Shown: positions 1 through 8,497 of the stretch, piece after piece | Position numbering within the stretch: the stretch's first letter is position 1 | Layout: every line of letters starts with the position of its first letter | Assembly (NCBI GenBank): GCA_016714815.1 | Contig: JADKBZ010000008.1 | Coordinates: forward strand, 124,001-188,000 | From: Holophagales bacterium | GTDB lineage: Bacteria; Acidobacteriota; Thermoanaerobaculia; UBA5066 | Length of the DNA: 64,000 bases | Direction of reading: 5' to 3' | The notes under the pieces: generated by a model | The model's input: only the letters and a program-made list of their open reading frames with translations | What the model was told of the DNA's origin: nothing | The model's database searches: none | Translations under genes and position numbers: made by a program

Positions 1-748
1 CGCCGCCGACGTACGGCACGTGGACGCGGACGTCGCCGTGCGAGAGGCCGAAGCAGGCCGCGAGGAGGTGGCGCACCGTGAACGGACTCTGCGCCGAGGT
101 GTGGACCTCGACCTTGCCGGCGAGGTCGACGCGCGCGACGGAGACGTGCGGCTCCATCGGGACGTGCTGGACCTGCGGGACGCGGAAGACGTTCTCGAAG
201 ACGCGCCACGAGCCGGCGAGCGCCGAGGCGTAGTCGCCCTTGCGGATCTTCAGGTGGTTGCAGACGTTCGTGCCGCTCTTGGGCCGGATCCACGGCACGA
301 CCTCGTAGCTCCCGAGGTCGGGGTGGACGAGCGGGGCCCCGTCGGCGATCCCCTCCTCCACGTCGAAGATCGGCGGGAGCGGCTCGTAGTCGACGGCGAC
401 GAGCGCGGCCGCCTCGAGGGCGGCCTCGGGCGTCTCCGCGGCGACGGCGGCCACCGGGTCTCCGACGAAGCGGACCCGGTCGGTCGCGAAGACCGTCTGG
501 TCCTTGAGGTAGATGCCGGTGTGAAGCGGGAAGTCGCGCCCGGAGACGACGGCGCGGACGCCCGGCATCCTGAGCGCCTTCTCGGTCCTCACGTCGAGGA
601 CCCGCGCGTGCGGGTGGGGCGAGCGGACGACGGCGACGTGGAGGAGCCGCGGGAACTTCAGGTCGGCGGTGTACTGCGCCGCGCCCGTCACCTTCTCGAG
701 GCCGTCGACGCGCGGGACGTCCGTGCCGATCCGGCCGGAGGCGATCAC
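1..748 (-). CDS. Molybdenum hydroxylase large (molybdopterin) subunit, 3' part missing
   Basis: The first 249 codons of a xanthine dehydrogenase / CO dehydrogenase-type (CoxL-like) catalytic subunit; the rest lies beyond the window edge. The GTG start overlaps the stop of the 2Fe-2S subunit gene (GTGA), which supports translational coupling. The N-terminus reads VIASGRIGTDVPRVDGLEKVTG followed by AQYTAD, typical of the domain that precedes the Mo-binding part. Further segments such as VVRSPHPHARV, VGDPVAAVAAET and VDYEPLPP are hallmark motifs of the family. The enzyme would hydroxylate a purine, aldehyde or related heterocycle, passing electrons through 2Fe-2S clusters to FAD. The active-site loop that separates CO dehydrogenases from xanthine or aldehyde oxidases is outside the window, so the substrate is unknown. 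Confidence 0.9.
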   Translation of the reverse strand, partial: MIASGRIGTDVPRVDGLEKVTGAAQYTADLKFPRLLHVAVVRSPHPHARVLDVRTEKALRMPGVRAVVSGRDFPLHTGIYLKDQTVFATDRVRFVGDPVAAVAAETPEAALEAAALVAVDYEPLPPIFDVEEGIADGAPLVHPDLGSYEVVPWIRPKSGTNVCNHLKIRKGDYASALAGSWRVFENVFRVPQVQHVPMEPHVSVARVDLAGKVEVHTSAQSPFTVRHLLAACFGLSHGDVRVHVPYVGG

Positions 749-1284
749 GCCGTCACCTCCTCGCACGCGGCGGGCTTGCCGGCGTCCGCGTTCCCGTTCC
801 CGCCGACGGACGCCGCCGCCCTCATCTCGGCCGCCGCGGAGTGGACGGCGTCGACGATCTGGCGGTAGCCGGTGCAGCGGCAGAGGTTCCCGGCGAGCGC
901 CTTGCGGACGTCGTCCTCGGACGGCTCCGGCTTCTCGCGGAGGAGCGCCGCGGCGCTCACGATCATCCCGGGCGTGCAGAAGCCGCACTGGATCGCGGCG
1001 TGGGAGAGAAAGGCCTTCTGGAGCGGATGGAGGACGTCGTCCTTCGAAAGCCCCTCGATCGTCGTGACTCTCCTGCCGCTGGCCTCCACCGCGAGGACGA
1101 GACAGCTGTTCACGGGGCGCCCGTCGAGGAGGACCATGCACGAACCGCACTCCCCTTCGTTGCACCCTTCCTTGGCCCCCGTCAGGTCGAGACCGTCGCG
1201 CAGGAAGCGCAGGAGCGTCGTGCCCACTTCCACTTCCGCCGTCTCGGGAACGCCGTTGACCTCGAGCGTGATCGTCTTCTTCAT
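745..1284 (-). CDS. Molybdenum hydroxylase 2Fe-2S subunit
   Basis: 179-residue iron-sulfur subunit of the xanthine dehydrogenase / CoxS family. The N-terminal plant-type ferredoxin domain has the cysteine pattern CNEGECGSCMVLLDGRPVNSC (about residues 40-60). The C-terminal helical domain carries the second cluster motifs CGFCTPGM and NLCRCTGY. It relays electrons from the Mo centre to the FAD subunit. The start is the ATG of MKKTITLEVNG, 11 bases after the FAD subunit stop. The C-terminus has a Gly/Asn/Ala-rich tail of about 25 residues that is probably disordered. The order FAD, FeS, Mo on one strand matches the classic coxM-coxS-coxL operon. Confidence 0.95.
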   Translation of the reverse strand: MKKTITLEVNGVPETAEVEVGTTLLRFLRDGLDLTGAKEGCNEGECGSCMVLLDGRPVNSCLVLAVEASGRRVTTIEGLSKDDVLHPLQKAFLSHAAIQCGFCTPGMIVSAAALLREKPEPSEDDVRKALAGNLCRCTGYRQIVDAVHSAAAEMRAAASVGGNGNADAGKPAACEEVTA

Positions 1285-1295
1285 CGGCGTCCCCT

Positions 1296-2135
1296 TCAGC
1301 CCAGGCTCAGGGCGCCGCGGCGGACGAGGACGCCCACCATCTCGCGCCGGTATTCCGCGCTTCCGCGCAGGTCGGTGATCGGGCGGCAGGCGAGCCTCGC
1401 AGCCTCTGCCGCTTCGCTCGCGGCGGCGGCCCCCTTCGCCTCGAGGAGCTCCTCCACCGCACGGAGCCGGAGGGGCGTGGGCGCGACGGCCGCGAGGGCC
1501 ACGCGCCAGCGGGCCGGAAGGGTGCCGTTCGACTTTCCCACAAGGACGCCGACCGTCGCCAGGTCCATCCCCTTCCGGCGCGAGAGGCGAAGGTACGAGC
1601 CCCGGAAGCCGGCGGAGGCGCCGGGGAGGACGACGGCCGTCACGAGCTCGCCCGGCTCGAGCGCCGACAGCCCGGGGCCGAGGAAGAACTCGCGAATCGG
1701 GATGGTGCGGCGCCCGACGGTCGAGGCGACCTCCACCTCCGCCTCGAGGGCCAGGAGCGCCACCGCCGTGTCGGCCGCGGGAGAGGCGTTGCAGAGGTTT
1801 CCGGCCAGCGTCGCCCGCTGCCGCAGCGGCCACGCGCCCACCGTCTTCGCGCACTCGGCGAGGAGAGGAAAACGGTCGAGGACGTCCGGGTGGACCTCGA
1901 CATCGGCGAGCGGCACCGCCGCGCCGATCGAGAGCCCGCCGTCCGCGACCTCGCGGATCTCGTGAAGCCCGGGAATCCGCTTCAGGTCGACGAGGCGCCC
2001 CGGCGCCTTCCGGCCGGCCCGCATCTGCGGGAGGAGGTCGGTCCCTCCGAGGAGCCACGCGGTCCCCGGAACGGCCTTCAACGCGATCGCCTCGTCGACG
2101 GAGGTCGGAGAGAGGAAGTCGAGGTCACTGGGCAT
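1296..2135 (-). CDS. Molybdenum hydroxylase FAD-binding subunit
   Basis: 279-residue CoxM/XdhB-like flavoprotein subunit, first gene of the operon. The FAD-binding signatures are visible: LLGGTDLLPQMRAG (about residues 28-41) and TLAGNLCNASPAADTAVALLAL (about 105-125). A C-terminal CO dehydrogenase flavoprotein domain follows. It would accept electrons from the 2Fe-2S subunit and pass them to NAD or another acceptor. The gene starts at MPSDLDFLSP and diverges from an NCS2 nucleobase permease about 300 bases away. That hints at a purine or related heterocycle as substrate, but the pairing is only suggestive. Confidence 0.93.
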   Translation of the reverse strand: MPSDLDFLSPTSVDEAIALKAVPGTAWLLGGTDLLPQMRAGRKAPGRLVDLKRIPGLHEIREVADGGLSIGAAVPLADVEVHPDVLDRFPLLAECAKTVGAWPLRQRATLAGNLCNASPAADTAVALLALEAEVEVASTVGRRTIPIREFFLGPGLSALEPGELVTAVVLPGASAGFRGSYLRLSRRKGMDLATVGVLVGKSNGTLPARWRVALAAVAPTPLRLRAVEELLEAKGAAAASEAAEAARLACRPITDLRGSAEYRREMVGVLVRRGALSLG

Positions 2136-2432
2136 CGGTCGATCCCCCCCGCGGAAGCGCAGCCGGTCCGGGTCCGGAACCCGCTCTGCGATCGACGGCG
2201 TTTGATAGGAAAACCTGTCTCGAAGCGCTCCGATAGGAGCGGCGCCCGGCGGGCATCACCTCGGCATCCTAGTCCTCGACTCGCCGGGAGGGAAACCCGG
2301 AAGTGCGTGAAATAAGGGCACGAATCGGCGCTCCGAGGCCCTATAATAGAGGGTTGCCCTGGGCCGCTCCCCGAATGGGGTCAGGTCTTGATTTTCTATT
2401 CTGGCCGGGCGACGGAAGAGGAGGACCCAGCC
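2136..2432. other. Divergent intergenic region
   Basis: About 300 bases between the molybdenum hydroxylase operon (minus) and the nucleobase permease (plus). Both promoters should lie here. I see no convincing protein-coding potential. The right half holds a REP-like element at 2377-2402 and an AT-rich patch (CTATAATAGAG at 2341-2351), in strong contrast to the GC-rich surroundings. Confidence 0.6.
2377..2402 (+). repeat. REP-like dispersed repeat, family 1, copy 1
   Basis: Begins GGGGTCAGGTCTTGAT and continues into an AT-rich TTTCTATT tail. The same core recurs at 5379 (same orientation) and in reverse orientation near 8948 and 36118. All copies are intergenic and none sits beside a transposase here. 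The sequence is immediately upstream of the permease Shine-Dalgarno region. Confidence 0.75.
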
Positions 2433-3725
2433 ATGGAGCGACGGACCATCGACGTCGACGAGCGGCTCCCGCTCCTTCAGACCCTCCCGCTCTCCCTCCA
2501 GCACCTCTTCGCGATGTTCGGGGCGACGGTCCTCGTCCCGTTCCTCTTCAAGGTGAGCCCCGCGACCTCGCTGCTGATGAACGGTATCGGGACGCTCGTC
2601 TACCTCGCCGTCTGCCGCGGGAAGGTCCCGGCCTACCTCGGGTCGAGCTTCGCGTTCCTCTCCCCCGTCTTCGCCGTCCTCGCGCATCCGGAGCTGGGGG
2701 GCTACGCCGCCGCGCAGGGAGGCTTCATCGCCTTCGGCCTCTTCTTCATCCTCGTCTCGCAGGTCGTCCGCGTCGCGGGAACGCGCTGGCTCGACGTCGT
2801 CTTCCCACCCGCCGCCATGGGGGCGATCGTCGCCGTCATCGGCCTCGAGCTCGCGCCGGTCGCCACGAGCATGGCCGGACTGACCGGCGACGGGGCGGCC
2901 CTGCCCGGCCGCGGCACCGCCGTCGCCGTGGCGATGCTGACGCTCGGCGTCACCGTCCTCGGATCCGTCCTCTTCCGGGGCTTTCTCGGCGTCATCCCCG
3001 TCCTCGTCGGCGTGGCCTTCGGCTACGGCGCCGCGCTCGCCGCCGGTATCGTCGACCTCTCGGCCATCGCGAACGCCCCCTTCCTCGAGGTCCCCCAGCT
3101 CTACGCGCCGACCTTCTCGCCCCGGGCGATCCTGATGATCCTCCCCGCGTGCCTCGTCGTCCTCGCCGAGCACATCGGGCATCTCGTGGTCACCGGCAAC
3201 GTCGTCGGCCGGGACTTCGTGAAGGATCCCGGCCTCCATCGGTCGCTCCTCGGCGACGGGATCTCGAACGTCCTCTCCGGCCTCGCCGGCGCCACGCCGA
3301 ACACGACCTACGGAGAGAACATCGGCGTCATGGCGATCACCCGTGTCTTCAGTGTCTGGGTCATCGGCGGCGCGGCGGTGCTCGCCGTCGTCGTCTCCTT
3401 CGTCGGCAAGATCGCGGCCGCCATCCGGAGCATCCCGACGCCCGTCATGGGGGGCGTCTGCATCCTCCTCTTCGGCGTCATCGCCGCGGCCGGTATCCGG
3501 ATGCTCGTCGAGAAGAAGGTCGACTACACGAAGCCCCGCAACCTCGTCCTCACCTCCGTCGTCCTCGTCAGCGGGGCGAGCGGCGCCGCCGTGAAGCTCG
3601 GCGCCGTCGAGCTGAAGGGGATGGCCCTCGGTACCTTCGTCGCCGTCGCGCTCTCGCTGCTGTTCGCGCTCTTCGACAGGCTGGGGTGGACGGCTCGAGA
3701 GGAAACACCGAAGGGAACATACTGA
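2433..3725 (+). CDS. NCS2 family uracil/xanthine permease
   Basis: 430-residue integral membrane nucleobase:cation symporter of the UraA/PyrP/XanP superfamily. It opens with LPLSLQHLFAMFGATVLVP, the usual first helix, and shows the family motif GSSFAFLSP. AEHIGH and TTYGENIGVMAITRVFS provide the conserved acidic residues used in substrate and proton binding in UraA. About 14 hydrophobic segments are expected. I chose the ATG of MERRTIDVDE because GAAGAGGAGG lies just upstream; a longer reading frame from inside the REP-like repeat is unlikely to be real. The next gene starts 50 bases downstream. The substrate could be uracil, xanthine or urate; the divergent molybdenum hydroxylase slightly favours a purine. 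Confidence 0.93.
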   Translation: MERRTIDVDERLPLLQTLPLSLQHLFAMFGATVLVPFLFKVSPATSLLMNGIGTLVYLAVCRGKVPAYLGSSFAFLSPVFAVLAHPELGGYAAAQGGFIAFGLFFILVSQVVRVAGTRWLDVVFPPAAMGAIVAVIGLELAPVATSMAGLTGDGAALPGRGTAVAVAMLTLGVTVLGSVLFRGFLGVIPVLVGVAFGYGAALAAGIVDLSAIANAPFLEVPQLYAPTFSPRAILMILPACLVVLAEHIGHLVVTGNVVGRDFVKDPGLHRSLLGDGISNVLSGLAGATPNTTYGENIGVMAITRVFSVWVIGGAAVLAVVVSFVGKIAAAIRSIPTPVMGGVCILLFGVIAAAGIRMLVEKKVDYTKPRNLVLTSVVLVSGASGAAVKLGAVELKGMALGTFVAVALSLLFALFDRLGWTAREETPKGTY

Positions 3726-3775
3726 GCCGCTGCATGGGTCGATCCGTCCCGGAATCGACGAAGAGCGAGGTACCG

Positions 3776-5359
3776 ATGTTCGACCTGAACGGATCCGCAC
3801 CGGGAGCCGCGAGCCGCTCCAGGTGGCTCCTGGGATTCTTCGCCACTTGCCACGCGGCTTTCGGGATCGCCCCCCCCGCGACGGCGACGGACGCGTCGTC
3901 GTCCCCACCGGTCCGGCGGGTCGCCACCGCTCCCGCAAGGACGGCGATCGCAGCCGGTCGTTCACCGGCCGGCACGGCCATCGGGCAGGCAGGCACCGAT
4001 CCGGCGGTGCCGCTGACGATCCGCCTCATGGTCGGGCTGGAGGGACAGCTCTCCGGCCCCCAGGCCGTCGCGATGGACGGCTCGGGCAACGTCTTCATCG
4101 CCGACAGCAACCATCACACGATCCGGAAGGCGAACCCGTCCGGCGACGTCTCTACGCTCGCAGGCCTCGCCGGGAGTTGCGGCAGCGCGGACGGCGTCGG
4201 GGCCGACGCCCGGTTCTGCAATCCCTCGGGCATCGCCGTCGACGGCGCGGGCAACGTCTACGTCGCCGACTGGTCGTACCACACGATCCGGAAGGTGAGC
4301 ACCGACGGAGTCGTCTCCACGTTCGCCGGCCTCGCCGGGGCTTGCGACAGCATCGACGGCACGGGCTCCGCCGGGCGCTTCTGCGGTCCCTCGGGCATCG
4401 CCATCGACGGTGCGGGCAACCTCTACGTCGCCGACAGCGCCAGCCACACGATCCGGAAAGTGACTCCGCCGGGGTCGTCTCGACCCTCGCGGGCCTCGCA
4501 TGGTCCCCCGGCAGCGACGACGGGCCCGGGCCGGACGCCCGATTCCACTTTCCCGAGGCCGTCGCGGTCGCCGATTCGGGAGACGTCTACGTCACCGACA
4601 CCTACAACCACACGATTCGGAAGGTGAGCGCGGCTGGGTTCGTCTCCACGGTCGCAGGCCTCGCCGGTACGGCCGGCAGCGACGACGGCTCCGGGTCCGC
4701 CGCGCGTTTCAACTACCCCATGGGAATCGGCGTGGACTCCTCCGGCGGTGTCTTCGTGAGCGACACCATGAACCACACGATCCGGAAAATGGCCCCTTCC
4801 GGGGCCGTCGCCACCGTGGCGGGACTCCCGGGGACCTTCGGCAACGCAGACGGCACGGGCCCGGACGCCCGGTTCTACCAGCCGATCGGCCTCGCGCTGG
4901 ACCGCTTCGGAACCATCACCATCGCGGACGCGGCGAATCACTTCATCCGCAGGAGCGTGGCCACCGCAGGCGCGACCGCCTTCCACCCGGCCCCCCCGTG
5001 CCGCCTCTTCGACACCCGGGACACGATCGGGCCCGCCACGGCAGCGCCTGCCCTGGCGCCCGGAGAGACCAGGCTCTTCGCCATCGAGGGCCGTTGCTCG
5101 ATTCCGGCTTCCGCCGGGAGCCTCTCGGTGAACCAGACGGTCACGGCTCCGGCCGCTTCCGGAGAGCTGGTTCTTTCGGGGCGACTTCCTCTCCCCGCCG
5201 ATCGCCAGCAGCATCACCTTCCAGGCAGGGAAGACCCGGGCCAACAACGGCATCCTGGAACTCTCCCGCGACGCGAACGGCACCTTCAAGGTCTTCAACA
5301 ACTCGAACGGAACGGTCCACTTCATCCTGGACGTGAGCGGCTACTTCCAGTTGCAGTGA
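3776..5359 (+). pseudogene. Secreted NHL-repeat propeller protein with DVSGYF module, two frameshifts
   Basis: About 528 codons reading MFDLNGSAPGA at the start (ribosome site GAGCGAGG) and FILDVSGYFQLQ at the end. The N-terminus has a hydrophobic signal-like segment (RWLLGFFATCHAAFGIAPPATA). Six NHL repeats follow, each with the pattern GIAVDGAGNVYVAD..HTIRKV...GVVSTLAGLAG, enough for a six-bladed propeller. The last ~120 residues are a PCRLFDTR ... DVSGYF module also found in the 14295 and 29862 genes. A base is missing near 4462 and an extra base appears near 5176, so the middle 700 bases are in another frame. Repeat spacing is otherwise perfect, so sequencing error is more likely than true decay. 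It is probably cell-surface or secreted; no enzyme activity is implied. Confidence 0.75.
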
Positions 5360-5378
5360 CCCCGCCCTGCCACCACAT

Positions 5379-5408
5379 GGGGTCAGGTCTTGATTTTCTA
5401 CTATAGAC
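5379..5408 (+). repeat. REP-like dispersed repeat, family 1, copy 2
   Basis: Same core as 2377 (GGGGTCAGGTCTTGAT) followed by TTTCTACTATAGACC. It lies 20 bases after the NHL protein stop. Copies 1 and 2 are direct repeats bracketing the permease and NHL genes. Confidence 0.75.
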
Positions 5409-5456
5409 CCGGCAGATTCCGGCCCTGGCCCGCTCCTCGGACGGCTCGCGAGCCCC

Positions 5457-6629
5457 TCAGGCCCGGACCGGCTCCGGCGCCGCTTCGGCCTGCGAATCCG
5501 GCAGCGTCAGCGCGAGCGCGACGGCGAGGAGCGGGAGACCCGAAACGACGAGCAGCGGCGCCCCGATGCCCCAGCGATCCGCGACGGCACCGAGGATCGG
5601 AGCCGCGACCCCACCCGCGGTCACGGCGAGGCCGAGCGTGACGCCCGACGCCGTCCCGACGCGGTTCGGCAGGTACTCCTGCCCCATGACGACGAGGACG
5701 CTGAACGGCAGATAGAGGGCGAGCGCGACGGGCACGAGAAGGAGCGTGGCGACCCGGGCGTCACGTGCGGTGGCGAGGGCGAGGAGGAGCGGCGCGAGCG
5801 CCGCCATTCCGACGATCAGGACGATCCGGCGCCCGAACCGGTCCGCGAGCCGCCCCCCGACGAGCGTCCCGACGACGCCCGTGCCGAGGAGAATCGACAG
5901 GGCCGTAGCCCCTCGCGCGTTCGAAGTTCCGAGAACGCCGACGAAGACGAGCGGCAGGAACGTGGCGAGACCGGTGTAGACGATCGACCGGGTCACGACC
6001 ACGACGGCCAGCCGGCCGAACGGGCCCCACCGGTCCGGCACCGGCGTGGCGGCGACGGAGCGGGAGGGGACGGAAGGGTGGAGGGCGGCCAGGAGCGGCA
6101 GCTGGGTCACGAGGAACCCCGCGACGAGAAGGACGGGGAGAAGCGGGATGAGTGAAGCCCTCAGGCCGAACGCGAGGACGAGCGGAGTGATGACGAGCGG
6201 TCCCGTCGCCATTCCGAGGTTCCCGCCCGTCGAGAAGATGCTCATCCCGGTCGCGCGGCGCTCCCCCGAGGCGAACGCAGCGGCCCGCGACCCCTCCGGA
6301 TGGAATGCCGCCACACCCAGGCCGTGGAACGCGACCGCCGCGGCGATGAGCGGATAGGTCGGGGCAATGCCCGCCAGGCCGATGCCGATTCCGGCGGCCG
6401 CCACGCCCGCGGGGACGAGCCACGGCGACGGACGACGGTCCGCGAAGTAGCCGAAGAGCGGCTGGACGACGGACGAGGCGACGGTCGCGGCGAGGACGAG
6501 CCCGCCAGCCGCTGCGAAGCTGAGGCCGCGTTCCGCGATGAAGAAGGGGAGGAGGGCGGGGATCATCCCCTGGGCGACATCGGTCGTGAGGTGGGCCAGG
6601 AGGAGGGTCCCGAGAAGCCGGAGATTCAC
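5457..6629 (-). CDS. MFS efflux transporter, fosmidomycin-resistance (Fsr) type
   Basis: 390-residue major facilitator with about 12 hydrophobic segments. The first half reads LLAHLTTDVAQGMIPALLPF and FGYFADRRPSPWLVP, the MFS loop-2/3 signature region. Further on are HGLGVAAFHPEGSR and STGGNLGMATGPL, which resemble Fsr-type drug exporters. The second half has GGRLADRFGRR and MGQEYLPNRVGTASGVTLGL. The GTG of VNLRLLGTLLLAHLTTD is the most plausible start because upstream codons lack membrane character and run into the divergent hydrolase promoter. It would sit in the inner membrane and export small molecules by proton antiport; the real substrate cannot be read from sequence. Confidence 0.88.
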   Translation of the reverse strand: MNLRLLGTLLLAHLTTDVAQGMIPALLPFFIAERGLSFAAAGGLVLAATVASSVVQPLFGYFADRRPSPWLVPAGVAAAGIGIGLAGIAPTYPLIAAAVAFHGLGVAAFHPEGSRAAAFASGERRATGMSIFSTGGNLGMATGPLVITPLVLAFGLRASLIPLLPVLLVAGFLVTQLPLLAALHPSVPSRSVAATPVPDRWGPFGRLAVVVVTRSIVYTGLATFLPLVFVGVLGTSNARGATALSILLGTGVVGTLVGGRLADRFGRRIVLIVGMAALAPLLLALATARDARVATLLLVPVALALYLPFSVLVVMGQEYLPNRVGTASGVTLGLAVTAGGVAAPILGAVADRWGIGAPLLVVSGLPLLAVALALTLPDSQAEAAPEPVRA

Positions 6630-6728
6630 CGCGGCGTTGTGCGCGCGGGCGCGGCCGTTGTCAAACCGTCGGGTGGGTTCCGGCAGACGCTCGACCGGCC
6701 GCCTCGGCCCGCCTTCTACACTCCCGTC

Positions 6729-7556
6729 GTGATCCGTCGTCTCCCTTTCGCCGCTACCATGGGCTGCGGGGCCGCCGCCCTCGCCTCGGCCGCTCTCGCC
6801 TTCGTCATGCTGACCGCGCTCGTCCGTTCGATCATCTTCCCCGCCTCGGGAGTCCGGTTCCCGGAGCCCGGCGAGGGGGCGCCGTGGCGCGTCGTCCGCT
6901 ACGAGGCGGTCGACGGCATCCGCCTGGACGGCGCCTACTTCGCACCGCCGGCCGCAGGCGGCCACGTCGTTCTCTACTTCCACGGCAACGCGGAGGCAGC
7001 CGCGCAGAATCTGCCGCTCGGCGGGTCGCTCTGCGCAGCGGGGTTCGGCGTCTTCCTCGCCGAGTACCGCGGCTACGGCTCTCTTCCGGGCTCGCCGAGC
7101 GAGAAGGGCCTCTACGCGGACGGCGAGGCGGCTCTCGCCGAGCTCGGCCGGCTCGGAATACCGCCGGCGCGCGTCGTCCTCGCGGGGCGCTCGCTCGGTT
7201 CGGGCGTCGCCGTCGAGCTCGCGACGCGGCACGCCGTCGCGGCGGTCGTCCTCGTCTCGGCGTACACGTCCATCGTCGACATGGGACGCACGCTCGCCGG
7301 TCCGCTCGCCCGCCTCGTCGTCCGCGACCGGTTCGACTCGCTCTCGAAGATCGCCGGGGTCGCCTCGCCCGTCGTCCTCCTCCACGGAACCCGCGACGAC
7401 GTCGTCCCCGTGGAGATGGGCCGACGCCTCGCCGCGGCACGCCCCGGCGCCCGCTGGGTCGAGATCCCCGGCGCGACGCACAACGACTTCCCGGGCCTCG
7501 GCGCCCTCATGGAGAGGGAGATCGCGGGCGTCCTCGCCGGCCAGGCGCGGCAGTAG
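6729..7556 (+). CDS. Membrane-anchored alpha/beta hydrolase (BEM46/ABHD13-like)
   Basis: About 275 residues. An N-terminal hydrophobic anchor (AAALASAALAFVMLTALV) is followed by an alpha/beta hydrolase fold. HGN in VVLYFHGNAEAAAQN forms the oxyanion region, GRSLG is the nucleophile elbow (Ser), HGTRDDVVP carries the acid Asp and GATHNDFP the catalytic His. All triad positions are present. This layout matches the BEM46/YfhR group of serine hydrolases, whose physiological substrates are mostly unknown. The GTG at 6729 and the ATG at 6759 are both possible starts; neither has a strong ribosome site. It diverges from the MFS gene with about 100 bases between them. Confidence 0.87.
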   Translation: MIRRLPFAATMGCGAAALASAALAFVMLTALVRSIIFPASGVRFPEPGEGAPWRVVRYEAVDGIRLDGAYFAPPAAGGHVVLYFHGNAEAAAQNLPLGGSLCAAGFGVFLAEYRGYGSLPGSPSEKGLYADGEAALAELGRLGIPPARVVLAGRSLGSGVAVELATRHAVAAVVLVSAYTSIVDMGRTLAGPLARLVVRDRFDSLSKIAGVASPVVLLHGTRDDVVPVEMGRRLAAARPGARWVEIPGATHNDFPGLGALMEREIAGVLAGQARQ

Positions 7557-7595
7557 CCGGCGGGAGTTGCCGCCCTGGCGCTACGATCCGCCTTC

Positions 7596-8162
7596 ATGGG
7601 TACGATGACGCCGCCCCCCGGGAAGCGAACCTCCTACGCCTCGCCGGCCGTCGCCTCCGGCTCGTCGGGAACGTCTCCTTGGAAGCTCGCCCTCTTCGCG
7701 CTCGGGGCGATGGCGGCCGTCCTCTGGTTCCGAAGGCCCAGCTACCTTCCCGGCGTCTCCCTGCCATCGGGCACCGCAGGCGGAACCGCCTCCGAATCCT
7801 CGAGCTCGCCCATCCGCTGCACCGGCACGAGAGGCTGCCTCGTGGTCTACGTCGCCCCGTGGTGCGGCCCCTGCCGCTCCTCCCTCGCGGGAGACGTCGC
7901 GCTCGCCGACCACATCCGGGAGAAAGGTTACGAGACCGTCTTCGTCGTCGGCATGGACAAGCCCGAGGCCTGCCTCGACATGACGAGGTCGCTCGGACGG
8001 CCGGCCCGGCTGGACACGGAGGGAAAGTGGGCAAAGGCCGCCGGCATCCGCGGCGTTCCGCACTTCCTCGTCACGACGCCGGCCGGAAAGATCGTCAAGC
8101 GTCAGGCCGGGGCCTACATGGCCCCGCCCGACCAGGTCGCGCAGTTTCTCGGGATCTCGTAG
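7596..8162 (+). CDS. Membrane-anchored thioredoxin-like protein
   Basis: 188 residues with one N-terminal membrane segment (WKLALFALGAMAAVLWF, about residues 30-46), so the thioredoxin-like domain should face the periplasm. The active site is CGPC within YVAPWCGPCRSS. Two further cysteines (RCTGTRGC) lie just before it. The later GVPHFLVTTPAGK contains the cis-Pro typical of the fold. It probably reduces or exchanges disulfides in envelope proteins. It is preceded by the hydrolase gene (40-base gap) and followed by a broken toxin-antitoxin pair; no cytochrome c maturation genes are nearby. Confidence 0.85.
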   Translation: MGTMTPPPGKRTSYASPAVASGSSGTSPWKLALFALGAMAAVLWFRRPSYLPGVSLPSGTAGGTASESSSSPIRCTGTRGCLVVYVAPWCGPCRSSLAGDVALADHIREKGYETVFVVGMDKPEACLDMTRSLGRPARLDTEGKWAKAAGIRGVPHFLVTTPAGKIVKRQAGAYMAPPDQVAQFLGIS

Positions 8163-8198
8163 CGACGGGGAGGACGGAAACGCCGGGTAGGCTCGACG

Positions 8199-8495
8199 GT
8201 GACCGCGCTCTCGACGGACCTCGCCGACCCGGACGCCTTTCCCTACTTCCTCTGGGACGATCCCATGACCGTCTCCGAAGTGAAGGAGCGCCTGCGATCC
8301 GCCTCGGAGGAGGAGCGCCTGCGGCTCATGGCGGTCGTGCTCCGCGAGGCCCGGGACCCCGACGTGTGGCTCTTCTTGTCCCCCGCCGAAGTCCTCGCTG
8401 CGTGGCCGCGACTCGCGGGGCGCCTCGGCCAGAGACGGCTCTTCTGGGAGTTCCTGCTCGAGCGCTGGAAGAAGCTCGGCCTCGTGGCGGCGTAG
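8199..8495 (+). CDS. Small helical protein, likely the partner of an AbiEii-type toxin gene
   Basis: 98 residues starting at GTG. The sequence is charged and helical (MTVSEVKERLRSASEEERLRLMAVVLREARDPDVWLF in part, then an LFWEFLLERWKKLGL tail). From memory, proteins of this type precede nucleotidyltransferase-like AbiEii/AbiGii toxin genes in Acidobacteriota and Deltaproteobacteria, and could act as the cognate antitoxin; I cannot confirm this by search. The following reading frame, three bases downstream, matches only the C-terminal part of such a toxin, which fits the assignment. Confidence 0.5.
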   Translation: MTALSTDLADPDAFPYFLWDDPMTVSEVKERLRSASEEERLRLMAVVLREARDPDVWLFLSPAEVLAAWPRLAGRLGQRRLFWEFLLERWKKLGLVAA

Positions 8496-8497
8496 CC

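Noticed and set aside
2303..2432. Earlier starts for the nucleobase permease inside the REP-like repeat
   Set aside because: They would add codons from repeat sequence and ignore the good ribosome site just before the ATG at 2433.
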